Of a DNA stretch of 64,000 bases, positions 1-8,344 are shown one piece after another (position 1 is the stretch's first letter; each line of letters opens with the position of its first letter). The translations under genes were made by a program, and so were the position numbers. Below the pieces are notes generated by a model, which saw nothing but the letters and a program-made list of their open reading frames with translations, was not told the origin of the DNA and did not search any database. Source of the stretch: JACKAF01 sp041391485 (lineage in GTDB: Bacteria > Bdellovibrionota > FAC87 > UBA2466 > JACKAF01); contig JAWKNY010000002.1 of the NCBI GenBank assembly GCA_041391485.1, positions 186,001 to 250,000 on the forward strand. The letters run 5' to 3'.

Positions 1-972
1 CACCACCACACCGAGGCCGAAGAGAACTGGATGGGCCTAAAACCCATGAACTGTCCCGGTCACGCGGCGTTCTTCAAAACAAAGAAGCACAGCTACCGAG
101 AGCTTCCCATTCGTTTTGCCGAGTTTACAAAGGTCCACCGCGATGAGCGCGCGGGCGTGACTCACGGGCTTTTCAGAACGCGTACGTTTAGCATCGACGA
201 CGGCCACGTTTTTTGCACAGAAGATCAAGTTGCGGATGAGGTGCAACGCACGCTCGACCACACCTTGCGCATTTACAAGGCCGTGGGATTTAACGACGTG
301 GAAATCAAGCTTGCCACACGTCCCCCAAGCTCGCTTGGCACAGACGAGATGTGGGAGCGGTCCATTGGTGTGCTTGCCAACTGCTTGAAAAAAGCAGGGG
401 TGGAATACGAAGTACTGGACGGCGAAGGGGCGTTTTATGGCCCGAAGATTGAATTCCACGTGCGCGACAGCCTCAACCGGCGTTGGCAGTGCGGAACGAT
501 TCAGTACGATCCGAACTTGCCGGAGCGTTTTGATCTCGAGTACGTCGATTCCGACGGGCAATCCAAACGTCCGGTCATGATCCACCGGGCCGTTTTGGGG
601 AGCTTCGAAAGATTTTTGGGAATCCTCATTGAGCACCACGGCGGCCATCTGCCGCTCTGGCTGGCACCCACCCAGGTGGTGGTCATCAGCCTAACGGGCG
701 ATCAGATTCCCTATGCAGAAGAGATTGGAAAGTTTTTGAATAATTTGGGCGTTCGGCACGAACTCGATACCCGCAACGAAAAGCTGGGGTACAAGATCCG
801 CGAAGCCCAACTCAAGCGTGTCCCCTTGATGGTGATACTGGGAAAAAAAGAAGAGGAGGCAAAGGTCCTCTCCGTCCGAAAGCACGACGGCGAGAATTTG
901 CAGAACCTCACTCTGGACGCGTTCAAGGAATACTTATCACCCCAACTTGTTCCAGGAGGAATGGACCATTAG
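1..972 (+). CDS. thrS: Threonyl-tRNA synthetase, C-terminal part (partial at window edge)
   Basis: This enzyme charges tRNA-Thr with threonine in the cytoplasm. The frame is open from base 1, so the N-terminal TGS and editing domains lie outside the window. What remains is most of the class II catalytic core followed by the anticodon-binding domain. The zinc-ligand motif NCPGH is at fragment residues 17-21, the second ligand His sits in DDGHVFC, and the third in the motif-3 block HRAVLGSFERF. The last 100 or so residues match the anticodon-binding domain (VVVISL, LDTRNEKLGYKIREAQ). The stop TAG (970-972) overlaps the ATT start of infC by one base, as in the conserved thrS-infC-rpmI-rplT order. 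No frame break is seen. Confidence 0.97.
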   Translation, partial: HHHTEAEENWMGLKPMNCPGHAAFFKTKKHSYRELPIRFAEFTKVHRDERAGVTHGLFRTRTFSIDDGHVFCTEDQVADEVQRTLDHTLRIYKAVGFNDVEIKLATRPPSSLGTDEMWERSIGVLANCLKKAGVEYEVLDGEGAFYGPKIEFHVRDSLNRRWQCGTIQYDPNLPERFDLEYVDSDGQSKRPVMIHRAVLGSFERFLGILIEHHGGHLPLWLAPTQVVVISLTGDQIPYAEEIGKFLNNLGVRHELDTRNEKLGYKIREAQLKRVPLMVILGKKEEEAKVLSVRKHDGENLQNLTLDAFKEYLSPQLVPGGMDH

Positions 973-1582
973 ACGCTTCAGACCAAGAGAAAAAGAGGAT
1001 GAAATCCGCATTAACCACCGGATCCGGGTACGCGAGGTACGCTTGATCGGTGCCGACGGCTCTCAGCTCGGCATCATGGAGACCCGCAAGGCCTTGGAAA
1101 TGGCCCAGAATTTGGGGCTGGACCTCTGCGAAGTCTCTCCCAAAGCCAAGCCGCCGGTTTGCAAGATCCTCGACTACGGGAAGTTCAAGTACGAGCAAAA
1201 GAAGAAAAAGAGCGCAGCGAAGAAGAAGCAGGCGGTCACTACACTGAAAGAAGTGCAGTTCCGTCCCCGCACCGACACCCACGACATCGACTACAAGGTA
1301 CGCAACATTCTGCGTTTTTTGGAGGAAGGCAACAAGGTCAAGGTCTCCATCCGTTTCCGCGGACGTGAAATGGCCCACACCGACATCGGGCACGATCTGG
1401 TCAAAAAGATCGTGGAACGCGTCGGCGAGGCGGGCGTCATGGACCAGCGCGCCAAGATGGAGTCCCGAGTCCTCTCCTTCACGCTTAGCCCGAATCCCAA
1501 GGCTAAAAAGCCCAAAAAGCCGGCCGCTACGACCCCTCCGGGGAAGCCGGAAGAAGGGGCTCAGCCAGCCGGATCGGCTTAG
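968..1582 (+). CDS. infC: Translation initiation factor IF-3, ATT start
   Basis: IF-3 binds the 30S subunit, keeps ribosomal subunits apart and checks start-codon pairing. The N-domain begins with the typical RINHRIRVREVRLIG block and is followed by a Lys-rich linker and the C-domain (RFRGREMAHTDIG). A Pro/Ala/Lys-rich tail of about 30 residues extends past the usual end. I place the start at ATT 968 because a full Shine-Dalgarno AGGAGG (954-959) ends 8 bases before it. An in-frame ATG at 947 lies upstream of that site and would have no ribosome-binding site. An AUU start is the known basis of IF-3 autoregulation in enterobacteria. The start codon overlaps the thrS stop. Confidence 0.95.
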   Translation: MRRFRPREKEDEIRINHRIRVREVRLIGADGSQLGIMETRKALEMAQNLGLDLCEVSPKAKPPVCKILDYGKFKYEQKKKKSAAKKKQAVTTLKEVQFRPRTDTHDIDYKVRNILRFLEEGNKVKVSIRFRGREMAHTDIGHDLVKKIVERVGEAGVMDQRAKMESRVLSFTLSPNPKAKKPKKPAATTPPGKPEEGAQPAGSA

Positions 1583-1603
1583 GGCCGCCGTCGTCAACTT
1601 TCA

Positions 1604-1631
1604 TTGACAAGGCGCGGGCTTTGAGTATTGT
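1604..1631 (+). promoter_or_regulatory. Candidate sigma-70 promoter before rpmI
   Basis: TTGACA (1604-1609) and TATTGT (1626-1631) are separated by 16 bases, in the gap between infC and rpmI. The -35 matches the consensus fully and the -10 in four of six bases. It would let rpmI-rplT-pheST be transcribed apart from thrS-infC. Confidence 0.45.
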
Positions 1632-1647
1632 GTCCCGATAGGCAAAA

Positions 1648-1746
1648 AAGACGCTTGCGTCTTGGAACACTTTGTAGGGGCGTTCCCCCACGGTGCAGTG
1701 CCAAATACTTAAGCAATTTCAATCTCTTACCTGATTAGGGTGAGAG
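1648..1746 (+). promoter_or_regulatory. Structured leader of rpmI-rplT (possible L20 autoregulatory site)
   Basis: Three hairpins fall in the stretch of about 150 bases before rpmI. The first is AAGACG/CGTCTT with a CTTG loop (1648-1663). The second is GGGG/CCCC around CGTT (1677-1688). The third is an 8-bp stem, CTCTTACC with GGTGAGAG (1724-1731 and 1739-1746). In other bacteria ribosomal protein L20 represses this operon by binding a leader that mimics 23S rRNA. The position fits such a site, but I could not match the L20 motif by eye. Confidence 0.4.
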
Positions 1747-1787
1747 GCTGCGGAAGCGATTTAGAAGAAGGCGAGCGGAGTTTCACG

Positions 1788-1982
1788 ATGCCCAAGATAA
1801 AGACAAAATCCAGCGCGAAGAAGCGGTTCAAGATGACAGGCTCTGGCAATGTCAAACGGGCAAAGGCGAGTCTCTCCCATCTTTTGAACCACAAGCCGTC
1901 CAAGCGTACCCGAAGACTGCGTCAAATGACTTTGGTGGACGACGCGGATATTGCTCAAGTTAAGCGAATGTTGGTAAAGTAA
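1788..1982 (+). CDS. rpmI: 50S ribosomal protein L35
   Basis: This is a 64-residue, very basic ribosomal protein with the family's opening PKIKTKSSAKKRF, a central KRAKASLSHLLNHK and an ending KRMLVK. An in-frame ATG at 1740 would add 16 residues with no family likeness. ATG 1788 has a GGAG-like site about 7 bases upstream and gives the normal length. It lies 24 bases before rplT, so the two genes are almost certainly co-transcribed. Confidence 0.97.
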   Translation: MPKIKTKSSAKKRFKMTGSGNVKRAKASLSHLLNHKPSKRTRRLRQMTLVDDADIAQVKRMLVK

Positions 1983-2006
1983 CTATTTGAAAAGAGTTTT
2001 TTTCTT

Positions 2007-2363
2007 ATGCCTAGAGTAAAGCGGGGTCCCGCTGGCAGGACCAAAAGAAAGAAGATCCTTAAACGAGCCGAAGGTTTTGTAGGAAGCGCTGGTAATGTGC
2101 TTAAGATGGCGCGGGAATACACCCAGCGTGCAGATCGCTTCGCTTATAGGGATCGTAAGCAACGTAAGCGCCACATGCGTGCGTTATGGCAAACACGAAT
2201 TAATGCTGCGTGCAGGCTTCACAATCTGAGCTACTCAAAGTTTATTTCTGGTCTAAAGAAGGCAAATATTGAATTGGATCGCAAGATTCTTTCCGAGATT
2301 GCCATACTTCATCCAGATCATTTCACTCGGCTTGTGGAGTTCGCGCGGCCTCAGGCTGCATGA
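2007..2363 (+). CDS. rplT: 50S ribosomal protein L20
   Basis: This 118-residue protein nucleates 23S rRNA folding during large-subunit assembly and in several bacteria represses its own operon. It shows the family blocks MPRVKRGPAGRTKRKKIL at the start and WQTRINAACRL in the middle. Length is normal and no frame break is seen. Its stop overlaps the pheS start as ATGA (2360-2363), which implies translational coupling. Confidence 0.97.
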   Translation: MPRVKRGPAGRTKRKKILKRAEGFVGSAGNVLKMAREYTQRADRFAYRDRKQRKRHMRALWQTRINAACRLHNLSYSKFISGLKKANIELDRKILSEIAILHPDHFTRLVEFARPQAA

Positions 2364-3343
2364 TCGACGACATCCAACGCATTCGGGACGAAGCCCGAAA
2401 TAAGCTCTCCAGTGTGGACGACCTAACAGAGTTGGACCGCCTTCGCGTTCAATATCTGGGCAAAAAGGGCGTGGTCACCGCTGCCCTCAAGCAACTCAAG
2501 GATCTCACTCCGGAACAACGCAAAGAAATCGGTGCGGTAGTCAATGAGACCCGCGACGATTTGGAATCCCGCTTTGAGATGAAGCGCCTGGATATCAAGC
2601 GCAGTGATTTGGAGAAAGAGCTCTCTCGCACTGAGCCTTTGGACGTCACTCTCCCTGGACAGTACGCCGTTCCCGCAGGTTCGCAGCACCCTGTCCACCG
2701 GGTCATTGATGAGATGGTCGGTATTCTACGTAAAGTAGGCTTCTCGATCGCCACCGGCCCTGAAATCGAAACTGAATATTACAATTTTGAAGCGCTCAAC
2801 ACACCCGAGTCACACCCGGCGCGTGACGTGCAAGACACGTTCTACGTTCAGTCGCCCATCCTTCTACGCTCCCATACCTCTCCGGTTCAGGTGCGTACCA
2901 TGAAGGCCATCGATCCGCCGGTACAAATCATTTCCTTCGGGCGTGTCTACCGAGCCGACTACGATCACACGCACACACCCATGTTCCACCAGATGGAAGG
3001 CTTACTCGTCGATGAGGATGTCTCTTTGGCGGACTTGAAGGGCGTGATGCATTACCTGATCCGCGAACTCTTTGGTAAGCGTGCAATCCGTTTTCGCCCA
3101 AGCTTTTTCCCGTTCACCGAACCCAGCGCTGAAGTGGACATGCAGTGGAACGACGGTTGGCTTGAAATCGGCGGCTGCGGCATGGTGCACCCGAACGTTT
3201 TAGAAGCCGCAGGCTACAACCCGGATCGGTACATGGGTTTTGCTTTTGGAATGGGCATCGAAAGAATTGCGATGCTTAAGTACGGGATCGACGATCTACG
3301 CTCCCTCTTCGAGAACGACTACCGCATGTTGGAGCAGTTCTGA
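2360..3343 (+). CDS. pheS: Phenylalanyl-tRNA synthetase alpha subunit
   Basis: This is the catalytic subunit of the alpha2beta2 enzyme that charges tRNA-Phe. It has the N-terminal coiled-coil arm (residues 1-90, ending before GQYAVPAGSQHPVH) and a class II core. Motif 2 lies around FGRVYRADYDHTHTPMFHQ, and motif 3 is GFAFGMGIERIAMLKYGI near the C-terminus. At 327 residues it has the usual length. The start overlaps rplT by four bases, and the TGA stop shares a base with the pheT ATG (TGATG). The frame is intact. Confidence 0.97.
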   Translation: MIDDIQRIRDEARNKLSSVDDLTELDRLRVQYLGKKGVVTAALKQLKDLTPEQRKEIGAVVNETRDDLESRFEMKRLDIKRSDLEKELSRTEPLDVTLPGQYAVPAGSQHPVHRVIDEMVGILRKVGFSIATGPEIETEYYNFEALNTPESHPARDVQDTFYVQSPILLRSHTSPVQVRTMKAIDPPVQIISFGRVYRADYDHTHTPMFHQMEGLLVDEDVSLADLKGVMHYLIRELFGKRAIRFRPSFFPFTEPSAEVDMQWNDGWLEIGGCGMVHPNVLEAAGYNPDRYMGFAFGMGIERIAMLKYGIDDLRSLFENDYRMLEQF

Positions 3344-5777
3344 TGCTACTCTCGCTGAACTGGCTAAAAGACTATCTATCCAAACAAGATATTAAGATTA
3401 ATGCCAAAGACCTCGCCGAAAAGCTCACGATGCGAGGGCTTGCGGTGGAAAGAATTTCGAGTGGCACTCGAGGCCTCGATAACGTGGTGGTGGGGACGAT
3501 TGAGAAAATCGAAAAGCACCCCAACGCCGATCGTTTGCAGGTAACGCAGGTACGAGTTTCGAACGAACCCCATGCAGAAGTTCTGCAGATCGTCTGTGGC
3601 GCAAAGAATATCGCCGAAGGCGACATCGTTCCCGTTGCCTTGGTGGGGGCCGTGCTTCCTGGCGATCTTAAGATTAAGAAGTCCAAGATTCGCGGAGTGG
3701 AATCCAGTGGGATGCTCTGCTCCGGACGCGAGCTAGAAATCTCGGAAGATTCTGACGGAATTCTCAAGCTTCCTAAACACAGCACAATCGGGCAACCACT
3801 TGCGCGTCTTTTGGGATCAGACGACGTTCTTTTGGAGTTTGATTTAACCGCAAACCGAGGCGACTGCCTGTCGGTATTGGGACTTGCGCGGGAAATTTGT
3901 CCCGTATTGAAAACGCGCTTGCGCGACCCCAAACCCCCTCGTTTTAAGAATTCCAACCACCGCACTTCCGCCATCGTAAAAGTGGAAGTTGAGGACAAGG
4001 ACGTGTGCCCGCGCTATGTCGCGCGTGTCATCGACACGCTAAAGGTCACCGAAAGTCCTGACTGGATCAAACAGCGTTTGAAAACGGTGGGCATTCGCCC
4101 CATCAACAACATCGTCGACATCACGAACTTCGTCATGCTCGAGTACGGGCAGCCACTGCACGCCTTTGATCTGCGGCGGATCGAATCCGGCGGCATCAAG
4201 ATCGGGCGCTGTGACAAGACCATGGAATTTGAGCTGCTCAACGGCGAGCGCGTCCTGCTTGAACCTGGGGATATCCTCATCAAGGACGGCGACCGACCGA
4301 TCGCGCTAGCGGGCATCATGGGCGGTGCGAACACCCAGATCGAAAACGACTCGACCAGCATCCTTCTTGAAAGCGCCTGCTTTGACGCCACTCAGATCCG
4401 CAAAACGGCAAAGCGCTTGAACCTGCACACAGATTCTTCAAAGCGCTTCGAGCGGGGCATCGACATCGAAGGGGTGAACCGCGCCAGTGAACGCGCGGCC
4501 GCCTTGTTGCGCGATAGTTTTGAAGCCAATGTCTACCACCCGCCTACGGACACGAATCCGGAGCCGGCAAAACCTCGGTCTTTTGCCGTCGATATGCGAG
4601 ACATTCGACGTATCACCGGGCTCTACAACCTGTCGCCAGAGAAGGCGACCGATTTGCTGGATTCCATTGGCATCCCCACGCACAAGCGCTCGACGAATAT
4701 TTTTATCGTGAAGCCGCCTAGCTTCCGAAACGATCTGGAAAAGAGCATCGATATCGTGGAAGAAGTCGCACGCCTGATAGGCTACGATACGATTCCGGAA
4801 CGCTACCCGTTTTCCACCGCGCCCTTTGATACGTACCACGATCCGATTTATGAGTTTGAACGCAGAGCCCGCACTCTGCTGGCGCAGCTGGGTTTGCGCG
4901 AGACCATCCAGTACAGTTTTACTTCCGAAGCAACGCTCATCAAGTACGGCGCCCACTCGGACAGCTTGATTAAGCTGCAAAATCCCATCAGCGAAGAATT
5001 CAAGGTCATGCGTCCAAGCTTGCTGCCAAGTCTCCTGGAGACCTATCTCTACAACAAGAACCGCCGCAGTGAAGGGCAGCGATTGTTTGAGGTTGCACGC
5101 GCGTACGAAAAAGACGAAAGCAACTCGGAGACGAACGCTAAAGAAACCCTATGGGCTGCGGGACTCTTGTCGGGCAATACGCTTCAAGAAAGCTGGCGCA
5201 AGAACGGCGAGAAAATCGATTTCTACTACGGAAAAGGCTTGGTAGACATCCTCGTGCGACAACTGTCCACGGTTTATCTTGCTTACGAGAATTCTCGGGA
5301 TAGTAAGCTTCTGCACCCGCACCGAAGCGCCTCCCTCAAGCTGGGCCTAAACACGGTCGGCTACGTCGGCGAAGTGCACCCGTACATCCGCGAGCAAGTT
5401 TTGGAAACGCATGATTCGGTAGTACTGTTTGAACTGAACCTGGATGCGTTACGCAAGTATGAACGCAAAGGCGTCCACTTCAAAACACCGTCTCGTTTCC
5501 CGGCGGTAGATATCGATATTGCTATCGTCTGTGACAAATCGCTCACCAGTCAGGCCCTGATCGAAGCGATCAAGTCCGATGGATCCGATCTTCTTGAAAG
5601 TGCACGCGTCTTTGACATCTACGAAGGCGAAAATATTCCGATGGGAAAAAGAGCGTCGCGTTCCACCTTTCCTTCGTTTCCAAGGATCGTACTTTGGAAG
5701 AACATGAGGTTACGGAACTGCGTGACAAGATTGTCAAAGGACTTGAAAGCAAGTACTCCGCGCAACTCCGCGCCTAG
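3343..5777 (+). CDS. pheT: Phenylalanyl-tRNA synthetase beta subunit, one frame break near the 3' end
   Basis: This is the non-catalytic partner of PheS; it carries tRNA recognition and editing. The order is an EMAP-like tRNA-binding domain (about 40-150), the B3/B4 editing domain (about 210-380), B5 (about 405-475), a class II-like fold and a C-terminal anticodon-binding FDX-ACB domain. The observed frame loses the family ending after GENIPMGK at about 5643. Adding one A to the A5 run at 5644-5649 restores it (KKSVAFHLSF to GLESKYSAQLRA) and stops at TAG 5775-5777. Uncorrected, the frame runs to 5823 with an unrelated tail. As pheT is essential, sequence error is likelier than a real mutation. 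Confidence 0.93.
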
Positions 5778-5838
5778 CCTCAACCTCCACACGACACAAC
5801 GCTTCCAGCGCGCAGCTCCATGAGACACTCTGCCCCAA

Positions 5839-5847
5839 TGGTATAAT
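5839..5847 (+). promoter_or_regulatory. Extended -10 promoter for the MerR-type gene
   Basis: TG (5839-5840), one base, then a perfect TATAAT (5842-5847) form an extended -10 element. No good -35 is seen, which is normal for this promoter class. It lies 62 bases after the corrected pheT stop and 33 bases before the regulator's ATG. Confidence 0.6.
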
Positions 5848-5879
5848 AGGGCCGTTTAGTTCCCAGCTTGGAGGCCCAC

Positions 5880-6485
5880 ATGGCAAAGACACCCTCGAAC
5901 GGCAACGATTTCATGCTTCCCGAACCACACGAAAAATTGGCGGCCAAGTTCATCTTGGACGCGATCGAAAAAAAGAGAAAGGCGGCGCAACAGGAACTCA
6001 GCACCGAGGTCCCGGCTGAAGAGCCGGAACTGCGCGTGGAAACTGCAGAGGAACCCGACGAACCCGAGTCCCAAAGCGAGTTTGCCGATCTGGGGAAATC
6101 ACCCGAGGAGTCTACGGTCCAAGCTTTGCCAGAGATTGAACTGAACAAGAAGTACTTCCGAATCGGTGAAGCCGCTGAATTGTTAGGGGTAGAACCGTAT
6201 GTGTTGCGCTACTGGGAGAGCGAGTTTTCCGGTATCCGTCCCATGAAGTCCAAAAGCGGCCACCGCACCTACTCCAAAAAAGACGTCGAAAAATTTGTCG
6301 AGATCCGCCAGCTTCTTTACGTCGAGAAATTTAGCGTGAAGGGGGCAAAGAAGCAGATCGCCCAGCGGCGCAAAGCGGGACCCAAAGCGACGCCTACGAG
6401 CAGCCACCAGAAGGACTCGCTCAAGCTCGTCATCCACGAACTCAAGGGGCTCATCCAGCTGGCCCGCGGCAACCCCGGGCTCTAG
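5880..6485 (+). CDS. MerR-family transcriptional regulator
   Basis: This is a predicted cytoplasmic DNA-binding protein. Residues 1-85 are an acidic, Glu/Pro-rich low-complexity stretch. Residues 88-155 form a MerR winged helix with YFRIGEAAELLGVEP, VLRYWESEF and SGHRTYSKKDVE. A basic linker and a short C-terminal helix follow, with no obvious ligand domain. GGAGG (5870-5874) lies 5 bases before ATG 5880, so I prefer this start to TTG 5868. MerR genes of this type often follow pheT (with or without ihfA) in deltaproteobacteria. Here ihfA is absent. Targets are unknown. Confidence 0.9.
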   Translation: MAKTPSNGNDFMLPEPHEKLAAKFILDAIEKKRKAAQQELSTEVPAEEPELRVETAEEPDEPESQSEFADLGKSPEESTVQALPEIELNKKYFRIGEAAELLGVEPYVLRYWESEFSGIRPMKSKSGHRTYSKKDVEKFVEIRQLLYVEKFSVKGAKKQIAQRRKAGPKATPTSSHQKDSLKLVIHELKGLIQLARGNPGL

Positions 6486-6523
6486 ACCGCCGCTCTTTCC
6501 GTCGGTTTCGGGGGTCCTTTTTA

Positions 6524-6552
6524 TTGCACTTTTGGGCTCAAACCCTTAGACT
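6524..6552 (+). promoter_or_regulatory. Candidate promoter for tRNA-Pro
   Basis: TTGCAC (6524-6529) and TAGACT (6547-6552) are 17 bases apart and end 23 bases before the mature tRNA. Matches to consensus are modest (3/6 and 4/6). Support comes mainly from spacing and position. Confidence 0.35.
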
Positions 6553-6575
6553 GGCCGCCTCAAGTTGACCTATTT

Positions 6576-6652
6576 CGGGGCGTAGCGCAGGGGTTTAGCG
6601 CGCTTGCTTAGGGAGCAAGAGGTCGGCGGTTCAAATCCGCCCGCCCCGACCA
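6576..6652 (+). tRNA. tRNA-Pro (anticodon AGG)
   Basis: A full cloverleaf of 77 bases can be drawn. The acceptor CGGGGCG pairs perfectly with CGCCCCG, the D stem is GCGC/GCGC, the anticodon stem is CTTGC/GCAAG with loop TTAGGGA, and the T stem is GGCGG/CCGCC. CCA is encoded at 6650-6652. Discriminator A73, first base C and G37 fit bacterial tRNA-Pro. The anticodon, 6610-6612, reads AGG. Bacterial tRNA-Pro normally has GGG, CGG or TGG, so A34 is unusual (see findings). Confidence 0.93.
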
Positions 6653-6678
6653 GTCAGCCAAACGCCGCTTCAGAGCCC

Positions 6679-7923
6679 CTAATCCCGAGCAAAATCCTCT
6701 GTCATTCCGGCGCCCAAGTTGCGACTCCCGACGGCGGGACAATCCGATCGATCACGCGCTTGTACGCGAAGCACCGTTTTTAGGCTTCCATTGACCGTCT
6801 GTTGATCCATTTGCAGCAGCAAGACTCGGTCGGTGATTGCGCCATCCTCAATCGTATACAGATCCCGATAGCAGTAAACGTCGCTACCCGTGGAAATATC
6901 AGCGAACAACCAATTTTCAAGATTACCAGGAGGGGTCGAGTAAGGACTGAAGTAGTAGTCCCGGACAGCTAGTGTACCGGTCACCACCGTACCGGCCGCA
7001 TTGGTCAGCGGCACCGTTTCGCCCACAGAGATCAAAGGAAGCGACGGATCAATGTAGTCGTAGCCAAGGGCCAACGCTTCGTCCTCGCTGGCATCTACAC
7101 CGTACAATAGAGGCATGCTGTTCCACTTTAGCGGAAGCCACGAACCTTGTGCTCGGCCCGCCAGATCCTGGGCAAAGTCTCCACACACCGGAGGTGCGGT
7201 ACGTGGGTTGTAAGCCAACAGGAGCGATTGAGTGCTCGACGTAAAATAATCCAGCGGGCACTTCTTGTACGCTTTGGAAGGTAACAGAATCTGGACGTCA
7301 GAAACATTCAACGATAGAGCGCTTGCAAGCGTTGCATAATCGGGGTGATACAACAGCGGCGAAATATACGGCGCAAGGAAGTTGACGTCGAAGACACCCA
7401 TATCCAGTGCGTGGGTACTCCTCGTTCTTCCGATGTCTGCTCCGGCCGCGATAGGAATTCCATTGGGGTCATACCAGTAAGGAGCACTGATGGGACCGGT
7501 GATGTTCGTGATAGCAGAATCTATTGTATTCAGGTGATCTACAAACAGGTACGTGTCTTTGCAAATTTTCATTGTCACCTTATAGGCTTGAATGGTGACT
7601 CCGGGTGTGTGGGTATCATCGTGAGGAGCAATGGCGACAATCTTTACCTCACCAGGAGAAAGGACACCGGTATCGACCGAGATAGATTGCTGATTTCCGG
7701 GATCGACTCGATCCAGGTTGAGGTACATGTGGGACGTTGGAAGCACATGCCCACCAAAGGTATTTCCTAGTGGTAGCAACTCATCCAGATTTTGAATAGT
7801 CGCGCCCGAAACGTCCAAAAGTGGAACGGTCAACGGATTGTCCCAGCAGTCGTCATCCGCGGGGTGGCCTGCCAAGGCCAGGGAACTGAACAAAAAGAAA
7901 AAAGAAACAAGGGCTAGCTTCAC
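6679..7923 (-). CDS. Exported protein of unknown function, possible degenerate M23-like domain
   Basis: I do not recognise this 414-residue protein with certainty. It starts at GTG 7923 with AGGAGG four bases upstream. The first 19 residues are a clear signal peptide ending in ALA-G. A central stretch, NTFGGHVLPTSHMYL, resembles lysostaphin-type (M23) folds seen in uncharacterised exported proteins, but the usual pair of zinc motifs is not evident, so enzyme activity is doubtful. Several cysteines suggest periplasmic disulfides. It stands alone, divergent from the DUF493 gene. The 5' region contains a CTCGG/CCGAG hairpin (7946-7962). Confidence 0.75.
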   Translation of the reverse strand: MKLALVSFFFLFSSLALAGHPADDDCWDNPLTVPLLDVSGATIQNLDELLPLGNTFGGHVLPTSHMYLNLDRVDPGNQQSISVDTGVLSPGEVKIVAIAPHDDTHTPGVTIQAYKVTMKICKDTYLFVDHLNTIDSAITNITGPISAPYWYDPNGIPIAAGADIGRTRSTHALDMGVFDVNFLAPYISPLLYHPDYATLASALSLNVSDVQILLPSKAYKKCPLDYFTSSTQSLLLAYNPRTAPPVCGDFAQDLAGRAQGSWLPLKWNSMPLLYGVDASEDEALALGYDYIDPSLPLISVGETVPLTNAAGTVVTGTLAVRDYYFSPYSTPPGNLENWLFADISTGSDVYCYRDLYTIEDGAITDRVLLLQMDQQTVNGSLKTVLRVQARDRSDCPAVGSRNLGAGMTEDFARD

Positions 7924-8021
7924 GTGTCCTCCTGATTGCGAAATTCTCGGCTTGGAACCGAGTTTTCTTGAACAACAGCGCTTACTGACTTGTAAGGGCT
8001 CAGATTCACTGATAGAAACGA

Positions 8022-8342
8022 GTGGTTTTCACGTATCCAACGTTCGGTGCAACGAAACATGAAAGGTTTCCCTCAATTGAGCTCCTTAAAAGTACGCACT
8101 CGTTTCCTTGTGTTTTTACCTTCAAAGTAATTGGGGACGCTCAGCATGGCTTCATGGTTCGGGTTTTGAAGGCTACTCGAGACGCCTTGGAGATCAACGT
8201 CGATCCCGAATACAAGTACCGGCAAACCTCTCACGGAGAGCATCTGGCCATCACCATCGATGCCTATGTGGAAACGCCGGAAAAGGTACTAGACGTCTAC
8301 CACGCCCTCTCAAAAGTCGAAGGTGTCATCTTCCTCATGTAA
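8022..8342 (+). CDS. DUF493 (YbeD-like) family protein
   Basis: This is a small cytoplasmic protein with the ferredoxin-like, ACT-like fold of the YbeD/DUF493 family. It shows FPCVFTFKVIG near residue 29, then the spaced block HGEHLAITIDAYVETPEKVL and an end VEGVIFLM. The molecular role of the family is not known. The only reasonable start in frame is GTG 8022, which adds about 20 residues ahead of the conserved core. The stop is 2 bases from the convergent histidine kinase stop. A near-perfect 9-bp inverted repeat (7977-7985 with 7992-8000) precedes the gene. Confidence 0.85.
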   Translation: MVFTYPTFGATKHERFPSIELLKSTHSFPCVFTFKVIGDAQHGFMVRVLKATRDALEINVDPEYKYRQTSHGEHLAITIDAYVETPEKVLDVYHALSKVEGVIFLM

Positions 8343-8344
8343 GG

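Noticed and set aside
5643..5823. Programmed frameshift at the A-run in pheT
   Set aside because: Similar one-base losses occur in many unrelated genes here, and no stimulatory structure or conserved slippery heptamer is visible. Sequence error is simpler.
7946..7966. Rho-independent terminator (CTCGG/CCGAG followed by TTTT)
   Set aside because: It lies between two divergent genes, where no transcript should end. It is more likely a 5' leader hairpin of the minus-strand gene or chance.
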